From: Pseudomaricurvus sp965656525
GTDB lineage: Bacteria; Pseudomonadota; Gammaproteobacteria; Pseudomonadales; Cellvibrionaceae
Length of the DNA: 64,000 nucleotides
Assembly (NCBI GenBank): GCA_965656525.1
Contig: CBFHKY010000003.1
Coordinates: 62,001 to 126,000, forward strand
Direction of reading: 5' to 3'
In this document: piece after piece, positions 33,372 through 42,900 of the stretch
Layout of the letters: each line of letters starts with the position of its first letter
Position numbering within the stretch: position 1 is the first letter of the stretch
The notes under the pieces: model-generated
Databases searched by the model: none
The model's input: the letters and a program-made list of their open reading frames with translations, nothing else
Told to the model about the DNA's origin: nothing
Translations under genes and position numbers: made by a program

Positions 33372-34784
33372 ATGAGCTATGACGTAAACGGTTTTACCGA
33401 TTTTAAAGTTGCCGCTAAAACAGCTGAGCAGTTCCAAGCCGATGCAGCTTGGGGCCGCATGGAGATTGACATCGCCGAGGGTGAGATGCCCGCTTTGATG
33501 GCTCTACGTGCAAAATACAGTGAATCAAAGCCGCTGGCGGGTGCCAAGGTTATGGGCTGTATTCACATGACGATCCAAACCGCCGTTCTGATCGAAACTT
33601 TGGTCGCACTGGGCGCAGAGGTACGCTGGTCTTCTTGTAATATCTTTTCCACCCAAGATCACGCAGCGGCAGCCATTGCCGCCGCTGGCATTCCTGTGTT
33701 TGCGTGGAAAGGCGAAACCGAAGAAGAGTTCTTGTGGTGTATAGAACAAACCATTCTGGCCGAAAAAGACGGCTCAGATGTCTGGGACGCCAATATGATT
33801 CTAGACGATGGCGGTGATCTGACAGAAATGGTCCACAACAAATTTCCAGCCCTGTTGAATGACATTCACGGCATCAGCGAAGAGACCACTACAGGTGTTC
33901 ACCGTTTACAAGACATGCTGAAAAAAGGCCAATTGAAAGTACCAGCCATCAACGTTAACGATGCGGTCACAAAAGCGAAAAACGACAACAAATACGGTTG
34001 TCGTCACTCACTAAACGATGCCATTAAGCGCGGCACCGATCACCTGCTGGCGGGTAAAAAAGCATTGGTTATTGGTTATGGTGATGTGGGTAAAGGCTCA
34101 GCGGCTTCTTTGCGCCAAGAAGGTATGATTGTAAAAGTCACAGAAATCGATCCGATCTGCGCCATGCAGGCCTGTATGGACGGCTTTGAAGTGGTTTCTG
34201 CCTACAACAACGGCCACAACACCGGCAAAGTAGAAGATATCAATACCGCTGTACTGGGTACCACTGATCTGGTTGTCACCACAACAGGCAATATCAATGT
34301 GTGTGATTCAGCGATGTTGCAAACGTTAAAAAGCAGCGCGGTGGTGTGTAATATTGGTCACTTCGACAACGAAATCGATACCGCTTTTTTGCGCAAAAAC
34401 TACGAGTGGCAAGAAGTAAAACCACAAGTGCATAAGGTATACCGCAACCGCGCTACCAATGATCACTTGATCTTGCTATCTGAAGGCCGCTTGGTCAATT
34501 TAGGCAACGCCACCGGTCACCCATCCCGTATCATGGATGGCTCTTTTGCGAACCAAGTACTGGCACAAATCTATCTGTATGAGCGCAAGTTCGCCGACAT
34601 CATGGAAGAAGAGAAATCGGCTGAAGTGTACGTAAAAATCCTGCCGAAAAAACTGGATGAAGAAGTCGCCAAAGACATGGTGGAAGGTTTCGGCGGCGTC
34701 ATCACACGCATGACACCAACTCAGGCCGAATACATCGATGTGGATGTTAATGGCCCTTACAAACCAGAAAGCTACAAATATTGA
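33372..34784 (+). CDS. ahcY: S-adenosylhomocysteinase AhcY
   Basis: AhcY splits S-adenosylhomocysteine into adenosine and homocysteine using bound NAD. The 470-aa protein has the substrate region CIHMTIQTAVLIETL, CNIFSTQDHAAAAIA, NDAVTKAKNDNKYGCRHSLNDAIKRGTDHLLAGK, and the NAD-binding VIGYGDVGKGSAASLRQEG, ending DVNGPYKPESYKY. It removes the likely signal of SahR, closing a feedback loop. The 60 bases before it hold no SAH riboswitch fold that I can see. Confidence 0.97.
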   Translation: MSYDVNGFTDFKVAAKTAEQFQADAAWGRMEIDIAEGEMPALMALRAKYSESKPLAGAKVMGCIHMTIQTAVLIETLVALGAEVRWSSCNIFSTQDHAAAAIAAAGIPVFAWKGETEEEFLWCIEQTILAEKDGSDVWDANMILDDGGDLTEMVHNKFPALLNDIHGISEETTTGVHRLQDMLKKGQLKVPAINVNDAVTKAKNDNKYGCRHSLNDAIKRGTDHLLAGKKALVIGYGDVGKGSAASLRQEGMIVKVTEIDPICAMQACMDGFEVVSAYNNGHNTGKVEDINTAVLGTTDLVVTTTGNINVCDSAMLQTLKSSAVVCNIGHFDNEIDTAFLRKNYEWQEVKPQVHKVYRNRATNDHLILLSEGRLVNLGNATGHPSRIMDGSFANQVLAQIYLYERKFADIMEEEKSAEVYVKILPKKLDEEVAKDMVEGFGGVITRMTPTQAEYIDVDVNGPYKPESYKY

Positions 34785-34803
34785 TTAATATTCTGCCTCT
34801 ATG

Positions 34804-34836
34804 CTCAATGGCGTGCCTGGTATGGCATGCTTTGAG
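34804..34836 (+). other. hairpin in the ahcY-metF spacer
   Basis: GCGTGCC (34811-34817) pairs with GGCATGC (34824-34830) around a 6-base loop, inside an outer CTCAA/TTGAG pairing. No T-run follows, so it is not a normal terminator. It may stabilise or process the mRNA between ahcY and metF. Confidence 0.4.
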
Positions 34837-34873
34837 CTGTGCAGACATATAAAAGACTGACAAGAGAAAGCCC

Positions 34874-35719
34874 ATGAGCAGCAACGATAATCTGCGCCTC
34901 AGTTTCGAGTTTTTCCCGCCTAAAACAGAAGAGGGAAAAACCAAGCTGATTAACGTTCGCGATCAACTGCAAACACTAAATCCGGAGTTTTTCTCCGTCA
35001 CTTATGGTGCTGGCGGCTCAACCCGCGACAACACCAAAAGTTTGATTAAGCAATTTAAGCAAGACGGTATTTCGGTTGCCCCGCACTTATCTTTTGGTGG
35101 GGACACAGAGGAAACCATGAAGGCTTTATTGCAGGAATATAAAGAAGCCGGCGTCGACCGTATTGTTGCCCTGCGAGGTGACATGCCTTCTGGTATGGGC
35201 GGCTCCTTCCAAATGGTATATGCCAATCAGTTAGTGGCGTTTATTCGTGAACATTTTGGTGATCATTTTCAGCTAGAAGTCGCCGCCTATCCAGAAATTC
35301 ATCCTGAAGCCACCGGCTACGACGACGACATTCGCTACCTGAAAGGCAAATTCGATGCCGGCGCTGACAGTGCCCTGACACAGTACTTCTTCAGCCCTGA
35401 CGCGTATTTTTACTTTATGGACCAGTGTGCACAGGCGGGTATCGACAAGCCTATTTACCCCGGCATTATGCCCATATTGAACTACAAAAACCTGCTGCGC
35501 TTTAGTGATGGTTGTGGTGCCGACATCCCACGTTGGGTGCGTAAACGCTTAGAAAGTTATGGCGACGACCAAGCCAGCGTAAAAGCTTTTGGTTTGGATT
35601 TGGTCACCGAACTGTGTGAGACACTGTTAGACAATGGTGCCCCTGGCCTGCACTTTTACACCATGAATCAGGCCGAACCGATTGCCACTATTGTGAAGAA
35701 CTTAGGCCTTTCTGACTGA
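34874..35719 (+). CDS. metF: methylenetetrahydrofolate reductase MetF
   Basis: MetF reduces 5,10-methylene-THF to 5-methyl-THF, the methyl donor for methionine synthesis. The 281-aa protein has LSFEFFPPKTEEGKTKL (Glu), SVTYGAGGSTRDNT, VDRIVALRGDMPSG, FQLEVAAYPEIHPEA and YPGIMPI, all typical. It is last in the sahR-metK-ahcY-metF series, 89 bases after ahcY. Confidence 0.96.
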   Translation: MSSNDNLRLSFEFFPPKTEEGKTKLINVRDQLQTLNPEFFSVTYGAGGSTRDNTKSLIKQFKQDGISVAPHLSFGGDTEETMKALLQEYKEAGVDRIVALRGDMPSGMGGSFQMVYANQLVAFIREHFGDHFQLEVAAYPEIHPEATGYDDDIRYLKGKFDAGADSALTQYFFSPDAYFYFMDQCAQAGIDKPIYPGIMPILNYKNLLRFSDGCGADIPRWVRKRLESYGDDQASVKAFGLDLVTELCETLLDNGAPGLHFYTMNQAEPIATIVKNLGLSD

Positions 35720-35742
35720 TTCAAATTGTCTCTATTGCCACG

Positions 35743-35778
35743 ATGAGTGATCGGAGCTTAACATGACCGATCACTCAT
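35743..35778 (+). terminator. possible weak terminator after metF
   Basis: ATGAGTGATCGG (35743-35754) and CCGATCACTCAT (35767-35778) are perfectly complementary with a 12-base loop. Only a short TTTT follows after five bases, so the hairpin is strong but termination may be partial. Confidence 0.5.
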
Positions 35779-35803
35779 ACGCCTTTTGCTCGAACGTCTG
35801 ACT

Positions 35804-36550
35804 ATGCGCATCCCTCGGATTTATACCCCTCAAACTCTCAACATCGACACTTGTATCGATCTAGACGACAACAGCGCTCACCACGTAGCCAAAGTGCTTC
35901 GTATGCAAGCCGGTCGCCCCTTAGTGCTATTTAATGGTAAGGGTGGGGAGTACAACGCCGTCATCCAAGACGTCACTAAAAAAAACGTAACCGTGAAAAT
36001 CGAGTCGTTTGTCAATGAGCAAAGAGAATCGCCATTGGCTATCCACCTGGGAATCGGACTGTCGCGCGGTGAACGCTTTGACTGGGTACTGCAAAAGGCC
36101 ACCGAACTTGGCGTGGCGTCGATTACCCCATTATTCACAGAACGTTGTGAAGTGAAACTGACTGGGCCGCGGCTGGAAAAAAAACAGCAACACTGGGAAC
36201 AAATCATCATTGCCGCCTGCGAACAGTGCCAGCGCAATGGCCTACCAAAGTTGTTACCCGCACAAAAATTGGAGACTTGGTTAGGCCATTTAGGCAGCCC
36301 CTCCAAGGACGGTGATCTGCGCTTTGTGTTACACCATCGCTCTGAGAAAGGCCTATCACACTTCCAAGCGCCTCAATCAGTGACCCTAGTGATCGGTCCC
36401 GAAGGGGGGCTATCGGAAACTGAAATTAAAGACTGCAACACACATCATTTTGCACCTTTAACTCTTGGCCCTCGGGTAATGCGAACAGAAACAGCACCGG
36501 TTTCTGCACTCAGTATCTTCCAGTATTTATGGGGCGACTTATCGCTCTAG
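35804..36550 (+). CDS. rsmE: 16S rRNA m3U1498 methyltransferase RsmE
   Basis: RsmE methylates U1498 of 16S rRNA using SAM. From the ATG at 35804 it is 248 aa. It starts with the PUA-like domain (DDNSAHHVAKVLRMQAGRPLVLFNGKGGEY) and continues with the SPOUT domain: GLSRGERFDWVLQKATELGV, RCEVKL, AACEQCQRNGLP, and the knot VIGPEGGLSETEI with LGPRVMRTETAP. Linkage to the SAM operon is likely read-through beyond the hairpin. Confidence 0.94.
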   Translation: MRIPRIYTPQTLNIDTCIDLDDNSAHHVAKVLRMQAGRPLVLFNGKGGEYNAVIQDVTKKNVTVKIESFVNEQRESPLAIHLGIGLSRGERFDWVLQKATELGVASITPLFTERCEVKLTGPRLEKKQQHWEQIIIAACEQCQRNGLPKLLPAQKLETWLGHLGSPSKDGDLRFVLHHRSEKGLSHFQAPQSVTLVIGPEGGLSETEIKDCNTHHFAPLTLGPRVMRTETAPVSALSIFQYLWGDLSL

Positions 36551-36566
36551 ATCAGTTCTGATCGGC

Positions 36567-38099
36567 TCAGCCACTGAAAACAAAGTTTGAACCACCATTA
36601 CCCTTCACTCGGTACATGGCTTCGTCCGCTCTTGCTAACAACGCCTCTATCTCAGTTCCATCTCTTGGGTAGATTGCCACACCGATGCTTGCGCTTACTT
36701 GGCAGGTTACACTCTCTACATCCATCGCCTGTGATAATTGCTCTACAACCTTTGTGCACAGTGCTTTCAAAATTTCTTCTTCGTGAATTTGATCGATCAA
36801 GACAGCAAACTCATCCCCACCAACCCGCGCCACAATATCCGACTCGCGAAAGCATTGCTTAAGATTCTTCGCTAATACCTTTAACAATCGATCACCGACG
36901 TCATGACCATAATTGTCATTGACCGCTTTAAACCCATCCAAGTCTATGAACAGTATGGCCAAAGAGCCCTCTTGCCTGGCAGCTCTGGCGATGGCTTGCC
37001 TAGCGAAGTCAAAAAACAAACTTCTGTTCGTCAATCCTGTTAAGGAATCACTGTGCGCTAACGTTTTTAGCTGTTGCTCATAATGCTTACGCTCCGTGAT
37101 GTCTCGAATATCAATCAGGAGTTCCAAGGGTTCGCCGTGATCGTCGTAAGAGGCTTTCATCAGCGTATCGACCACCAGTACTTCGCCATTGTTTTTCACC
37201 ACTTCGAGTTCAAAACGGCTCTCGCCAACGGGCTCACCCCGCTGTAAGGTCATTATTACTTCATCTAGGTAGCGGCAGGCCTTACGAGTGAACAAGCGAT
37301 CCATCGGGCGGCGTAAATAATATTGATCTTGCTTACCCAACGTCGCTTCGACGGCTTTGCTGATGAACGTGATATTTCGACTTCGTACGTCAATGCTCAA
37401 CACAATGTCCGATGCCGACTCCATCAACATGGAAAAGTATTCTTCCATCCGCTTGAGTCGCAAAGCGGCCAGACCAAATAGAGAGAGGATAACCACCACA
37501 ATAAAGGTTTGAAAATAGCGCAAGATTCGAGTTTGCTGAGCCGCTTCTTTTTCCAGTTGAACCGTCAAATCGTTCATCAACTGTAATAATACGGTATTTT
37601 TCTGAGTGAGTTGTTGCAGTAAGTCTTCTAAGGCATTTGTTTGAAAGCGAACCTTTTGAACATGCACAATATCACTGTGAAGCTTTTGCCAGAGGGTCAT
37701 AGCATGATCAAGAGTGGCTCGCGAGCTGTCCAGCTCAATAGCGTCAACATAGATTCGATGACCTTCGGCATCAGATGTAAGACCGCTGCGGGCAAAAGCC
37801 TTTAGAGTATTGTCGAACAGTGCCACAGCACGATTAAATTCTTGATGACTTGACTCAATAGTCGCTCGTGTCGATTTTTGGTAATAAATAAGCGCGGCCG
37901 ACTTGGTGATTTTTTGAGACAACATACGCTGACGACCCGCCAGATTGATCAATGTGGCGGATTGCTCTAATTGTAGAGCCAATACAGAATTTACAGCCAG
38001 TAGCCCCACATCCAAGACCAAGGCAATGACAAGAGGCACCAACACAACCCTGTATTTAGACAACAGCTTCTGTAACGTTCCTATTGCAGGCTTGCTCAT
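36567..38099 (-). CDS. diguanylate cyclase with type IV pili-type sensor and PAS domains
   Basis: The 510-aa protein begins with a membrane helix, then a PilJ-like periplasmic domain (LINLAGRQRMLSQKITKSAAL), a second helix near residue 200, a PAS domain (about 220-330) and a GGDEF domain. The active motif VGGDEF is intact near residue 427, and RESD five residues upstream forms a standard c-di-GMP inhibitory site. It should make c-di-GMP. It lies immediately after chpC on the same strand, so it may link surface or pilus signals to c-di-GMP; that link is inference. No EAL domain is present. Confidence 0.9.
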   Translation of the reverse strand: MSKPAIGTLQKLLSKYRVVLVPLVIALVLDVGLLAVNSVLALQLEQSATLINLAGRQRMLSQKITKSAALIYYQKSTRATIESSHQEFNRAVALFDNTLKAFARSGLTSDAEGHRIYVDAIELDSSRATLDHAMTLWQKLHSDIVHVQKVRFQTNALEDLLQQLTQKNTVLLQLMNDLTVQLEKEAAQQTRILRYFQTFIVVVILSLFGLAALRLKRMEEYFSMLMESASDIVLSIDVRSRNITFISKAVEATLGKQDQYYLRRPMDRLFTRKACRYLDEVIMTLQRGEPVGESRFELEVVKNNGEVLVVDTLMKASYDDHGEPLELLIDIRDITERKHYEQQLKTLAHSDSLTGLTNRSLFFDFARQAIARAARQEGSLAILFIDLDGFKAVNDNYGHDVGDRLLKVLAKNLKQCFRESDIVARVGGDEFAVLIDQIHEEEILKALCTKVVEQLSQAMDVESVTCQVSASIGVAIYPRDGTEIEALLARADEAMYRVKGNGGSNFVFSG

Positions 38100-38381
38100 G
38101 TCGCCCAAAATCCCTATTTTTAAACATCGCCTTCACGATAATAAGCTTAGGTCAGTTCTGCTTTTTTGCCTATTGATTCTTAGTGCCACCGCTCGATATA
38201 GGCAAGGGTGTTCAAGAAAAATTAAGAGGCGCCTAAAGACTAAGGCATGCAATGCCTGTATGACTACAACGTCACTCTAGCCTGGTGGGTGGTTTGCAAG
38301 ACAAGAAAAATGAAGCGTTGTACCCGTGTTAATCGCTTATCCCGTTTAAAAGTCGCCCATTGAAGGCTCAAAGCTCAAGAT

Positions 38382-38870
38382 TTAAACCTGTGTTTTCCAA
38401 CTCAAGTAAGCTTGCTCCAGTGCCGTCACATCAGGAATCACTAGCAGCTCCTCATCTAAACGCACCCATAAACGATCAAACATTTGCACAGCGTGGTCGG
38501 TATCGGTTTGAATATCGCCTTCAGTAAGACGTACAAGTCGCGGGATACCAGAGGTTACAAGCGCAAGAAATGGTAACTCGTCACTGAGCCCCGTATTGTT
38601 CAGTACCGCGATCCGACTTTTCGAGGTCAACGGCGATATGGCTTGACCCAGTAGGCGCTCTAAAGATAACAAAGGTATCTCTTGCTCGCGCCACGTAAAG
38701 TGCCCTAGTAACCAATCAGGCGCAACATCCACTAATTTTGGTTCAGTGTAAGACACCATTTCCGCAACTGCGACAGAAGGCAGCAGCAACGTTCGGTTAC
38801 CCACTGGTAGCATTAAACTGGGTAATGCATCCTGCTTCATGTGGTTGATGGTTTGCACTGCACTCTTCAT
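38382..38870 (-). CDS. chpC: ChpC, CheW-like adaptor
   Basis: ChpC is a CheW-type adaptor for the Chp chemosensory array. The 162-aa protein has the CheW core: LMLPVGNRTLLLPSVAVAEMV, PDWLLGHFTWREQEIPLLSLERLLG and a terminal VIPDVTALEQAYLSW. It follows chpB by 55 bases. The start could also be an internal Met ten codons later. Confidence 0.82.
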   Translation of the reverse strand: MKSAVQTINHMKQDALPSLMLPVGNRTLLLPSVAVAEMVSYTEPKLVDVAPDWLLGHFTWREQEIPLLSLERLLGQAISPLTSKSRIAVLNNTGLSDELPFLALVTSGIPRLVRLTEGDIQTDTDHAVQMFDRLWVRLDEELLVIPDVTALEQAYLSWKTQV

Positions 38871-38925
38871 GACTGTATTACCTGCGCTTTTACGTCTGTG
38901 AATCGCACTGTTTCAGCGAATCTTT

Positions 38926-39723
38926 TCAATAAGTTTTTAGCCGCTCGGTCAACTGCTGGGCCAAGACTTTTGGCTCAGCAATTTTACTGACCACCCCGGC
39001 TGTTATGGCAGCTTGCGGCATAGAGTCGATCGCACAGCTTAAAGGCTCTTGGGCCCAAACTTGCCCGCCTCGTTGAAGGATAAGCCGAGCCCCAGTGGTG
39101 CCGTCGTCGCCCATGCCACTGAACAGTATCGCCCCACAGCGTGCGCCAAAGCTTAACGCACAATTGGCAAACACTTGGTTAATCGATGGGCTGTAGGGGC
39201 CAGGCCATTGTTCCTTACGCACACTCAAAGTGCCATTAGGCTGGCAATCGACCCACTTACACCCAGCCAAGATCGCCGTACTGCGGTCTTGTATCACGCC
39301 ACCGTGATACACCTTGTAAGCGGGATAGTGGCTACAACGGTTGATCATGTCCTGCAAAGGCGCTTCATGACCAGCATCAATGTGTTGCACATACAGAAAT
39401 CCAACCGGTAAATCTGCAGGCAAAGCTTGGAAAAACTCTCGGACGGCTTCAATACCTCCCGTAGATGCAGCGAGCACCCAAATATTGGAGGCGACCACCT
39501 CTGCTCCCTGAGCCAAACGGATCTGACCAGGCAATTGCTGCAGCTTGTTAATCACACGCCGACACCAATTCAAATGCATCGGGCTGGTGGCCTCAGCCTG
39601 TTCACCGTCATCGACAATTAAAGGGGCTGATGAGTTTTCTAGCCATTGTTCAATCTGGCTATAGGCCTCATGCTCTTGAGCAACGGTCATGACCCAAACA
39701 TCAACGGCCTCAGGGTTGACCAC
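38926..39723 (-). CDS. chpB: ChpB, CheB-type methylesterase (start in gap)
   Basis: ChpB removes methyl groups from the receptor PilJ. The catalytic domain is complete: WVLAASTGGIEAVREF (Ser), YVQHIDAGHE (His) and FSGMGDDGTTGARLI (Asp), ending LAQQLTERLKTY. The N-terminus lies in the gap at 39724-39934, so only about 265 residues are visible. No receiver-domain Asp motif appears in the visible part, in keeping with ChpB of Pseudomonas. Confidence 0.88.
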   Translation of the reverse strand: MVNPEAVDVWVMTVAQEHEAYSQIEQWLENSSAPLIVDDGEQAEATSPMHLNWCRRVINKLQQLPGQIRLAQGAEVVASNIWVLAASTGGIEAVREFFQALPADLPVGFLYVQHIDAGHEAPLQDMINRCSHYPAYKVYHGGVIQDRSTAILAGCKWVDCQPNGTLSVRKEQWPGPYSPSINQVFANCALSFGARCGAILFSGMGDDGTTGARLILQRGGQVWAQEPLSCAIDSMPQAAITAGVVSKIAEPKVLAQQLTERLKTY

Positions 39724-39934
39724 NNNNNNNNNNNNNNNNNNNNNNNNNNNNNNNNNNNNNNNNNNNNNNNNNNNNNNNNNNNNNNNNNNNNNNNNNNNNN
39801 NNNNNNNNNNNNNNNNNNNNNNNNNNNNNNNNNNNNNNNNNNNNNNNNNNNNNNNNNNNNNNNNNNNNNNNNNNNNNNNNNNNNNNNNNNNNNNNNNNNN
39901 NNNNNNNNNNNNNNNNNNNNNNNNNNNNNNNNNN
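39724..39934. other. assembly gap (211 N) spanning the chpA/chpB junction
   Basis: The gap hides the end of chpA (after the receiver motif GVNAYMGKPY) and the start of chpB. The two genes are in different frames on either side. Confidence 0.95.
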
Positions 39935-42900
39935 CTGATAGGGCTTACCCATGTAAGCATTCACGCCCAATGACAAGGCACGCTCTCGGTGTTTTTCACC
40001 CGTTCGGGAAGTGATCATAATAATAGGAATATTTTTAAGACGGCTGGTGGTGCGAATGTTTTTCGCCACCTCGAAGCCGTCCATACGCGGCATTTCGATA
40101 TCCAACAACATAACGTCCGGGATCACATCCTGTAAAATCAGCATGGCATCGGCACCATCTTTAGCCGTAACCACATCATAGCCTTCACGATCCAAGAAGC
40201 GTGAAGTCACCTTGCGTACCGTCACTGAATCATCCACGACCATAACTGTTTTGCGAATGTCTTCATGATTGGTGGTAGGCGTTTCTTGAAGCAATACACT
40301 AGGCATGTGAGCAAGAGCGGCATCTCGGCGAATCATCGCGTAAGGGTCCAGGATAACAACTACGCTACCATCGCCCGTGACAGTAGCACCAGAAACACCC
40401 AGCACACTAGCAAACTGCGGGCCTAAACTTTTCACCACAATTTCGCGACTGCCCATCAGCATGTCTACCTGCAACGCCACGGCATTCTGCGAGGTTTGCA
40501 CCAAGACCACTGGCAGGGGCATCGCTTGGCCTTCCAATTTAGGAGCAACCGAGCTATTGAGTACGTTACCCAAGTATTTCACCTCGTATTCAACACCAGC
40601 GTACTCAAAGCGTTGATCGGGGTTTTGGTAGTAATGCTCCAATTCATAGGGGCTGATGCGCACAATACCTTCGATGGTATTCAACGGCACCGCATAACGG
40701 TCATCGCCAATGCGAATCATCAGTGCACGGTTCACCGATACGGTAAACGGNNNNNNNNNNNNNNNNNNNNNNCCTTCACCCCAGCGTGAGTTAATGGCAA
40801 TTGAACCACCGAGCTGTTTGATCTCTGAGCTCACCACATCCATGCCCACACCACGACCGGAAATCTGTGTTACCGAATCTGCTGTACTGAAGCCGGCATG
40901 AATAATGAATTGCATGATGTCTTGATCGCTGAGACTGGCCTCTGCGCTCATCAGACCTCGATCGATGGCTTTGGCTTTCACTTTTTCTAAGTTAATGCCT
41001 CGGCCATCATCGGCCAGCCGCAACACCACATCACTGCCTTCACGGCCCAGTGTCAGTACGATGCGTCCACTTTCCGGCTTGCCCGCAGCAATGCGCTCGG
41101 CTGGGCTTTCTAATCCATGGTCTACGGCATTACGCAGCATGTGCTCCATGGGCGCGACCATGCGCTCTAAGACCGTACGATCCAGCTCCCCTTCAACGTT
41201 ATCCAACTCAAAGCTCACGCGCTTGTTCAGCTCATTACTGATTTGACGAACAATACGGCGCAAACGTGGCACCATGCGTGAAAAGGGCACCATACGCGAA
41301 CGCATTAAGCCTTCCTGCAAATCGGTATTGATACGCGACTGCTGCAGCAATAGGGTTTCGGTATCACGAGTTTTGTCGGTTAATGTGCCCTTTAAGTCCA
41401 TTAGATCCGATGCCGACTCAATCAGCGACCGAGAAAGCTGTTGCAGCTGAGAGTAGCGATCCATTTCCAGCGGATCGAACTCTTCCATTTCCGCCATCTG
41501 TTCTTGGCGGAAGATAATCTGGGCTTCTGTCTCAATATCCAGCCGACGCAACTGTTCTTGCAGACGAGAAATGGTGGTATCCATTTCCTCTAGCGCAAAA
41601 CCCAGCTCACTCATCTGTTCTTCCATTCGGCCGCGGCTGATGGATGTTTCACCGGCAAGGTTCACCAGCTCTTCCAGCAGTTCGGCGGAAACTTTCACCA
41701 CTTCTTGTGGTGCCGAGCGACGTGTCTGCAGTGGCGAAGCTGAAACACCACCTGATCCTTGGGCAGTAACAGACTTAGCAGGCGAAGGCAGAGTAAAATC
41801 ATCGCCGCTGGTTACTACAGGTATGTTGTCACGCGGCGTAAATGGCAAAATTGACGCGCCTTCATTACCCATATCGGGGCCACTATACTCAGGCGCCGCC
41901 GTCCAACTGCCCTCACCTTCAAATTCATCAGTATTTGCTATTGTGGTATTACTTGCAGGCTCAGTCGCCAAAGACATCACCAGAGCGTCGGGTAAATTAC
42001 CCCGGCCGAGCATGGCTTCACGCACAGCTTCGATGCCTTTTTGCAACTGATCCTGATACACGTGTAGATGCGCAAAAAAGTCCTGCGTGAACTGACCTGT
42101 TTCGGCCGTGGCAATCACCTCTGTTTCAAAGTCATGGGTGACGTTACCAACACTCACCATACCCGATAGCCGAGCGCCGCCTTTTAAAGTGTGGAGAGCA
42201 CGTTTAAGCTCTTCGCACGCCTCCATATCGGCCCAGTCTTCAGACCAGTCGTGTACTGACTTTTCAATGTCCTCCATCAGCTCTTGGGCTTCTTCCAAAA
42301 AGATGTCCAAAATTTCTGGGTCGATATCCTCATCATCGACGTGCGGCTCACCGTCTTTTAAAGGAATATCGGTACTGTCCGCGGCCCCATTGCCAAGAGT
42401 AGGCTCAACCGGTGCAAACTCATACCCTGATGATGACAATGGCGCATCACTTGTTAATGCTGAGAAAGAATTATCCGACGTGAGTGATTCGTCTCCCGAC
42501 GGTAGTACTGGCTCATTGTAAGTGCTGACGTTACCCTGCTGTTCGCTGCCTTGCTGCTCAGTCGAGGTACTACCGCTAGAAGCTTGGTAATAATCATCTG
42601 ATGAATAGGAATCCTGTACCGAGTCGCCGCTGTCACTTGGTGCGTCAGCAGCAGAAGCAGCGTCATGCGTAAAAGTGATTTCTTGAGCGGGTTCATATCC
42701 TGTAGTTTCTGGCTGGTGCCAGTCATACTGAAGCTCTTCACTCGGCGCCACTTCACCCTCTGTTATTGCAGGCTCATTTGCCTCGAAGGGTGGCACAATA
42801 TCTGCCTCTTCCAAGGGGGGAGCACCCTCGGTATTGTCGAGACTGCCAGCAATACTGGCCGACTGCAGAAACGTATTCTGCAATCCATGTAAGGCATCCA

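Noticed and set aside
38226..38257. Hairpins AGGCGCCT and AGGCAT/ATGCCT between chpC and the diguanylate cyclase gene as a terminator
   Set aside because: Stems are short and no T-run follows on the minus strand.
41571..42050. Plus-strand open frame opposite chpA
   Set aside because: Ser-rich shadow of the ChpA coding strand with no domain.
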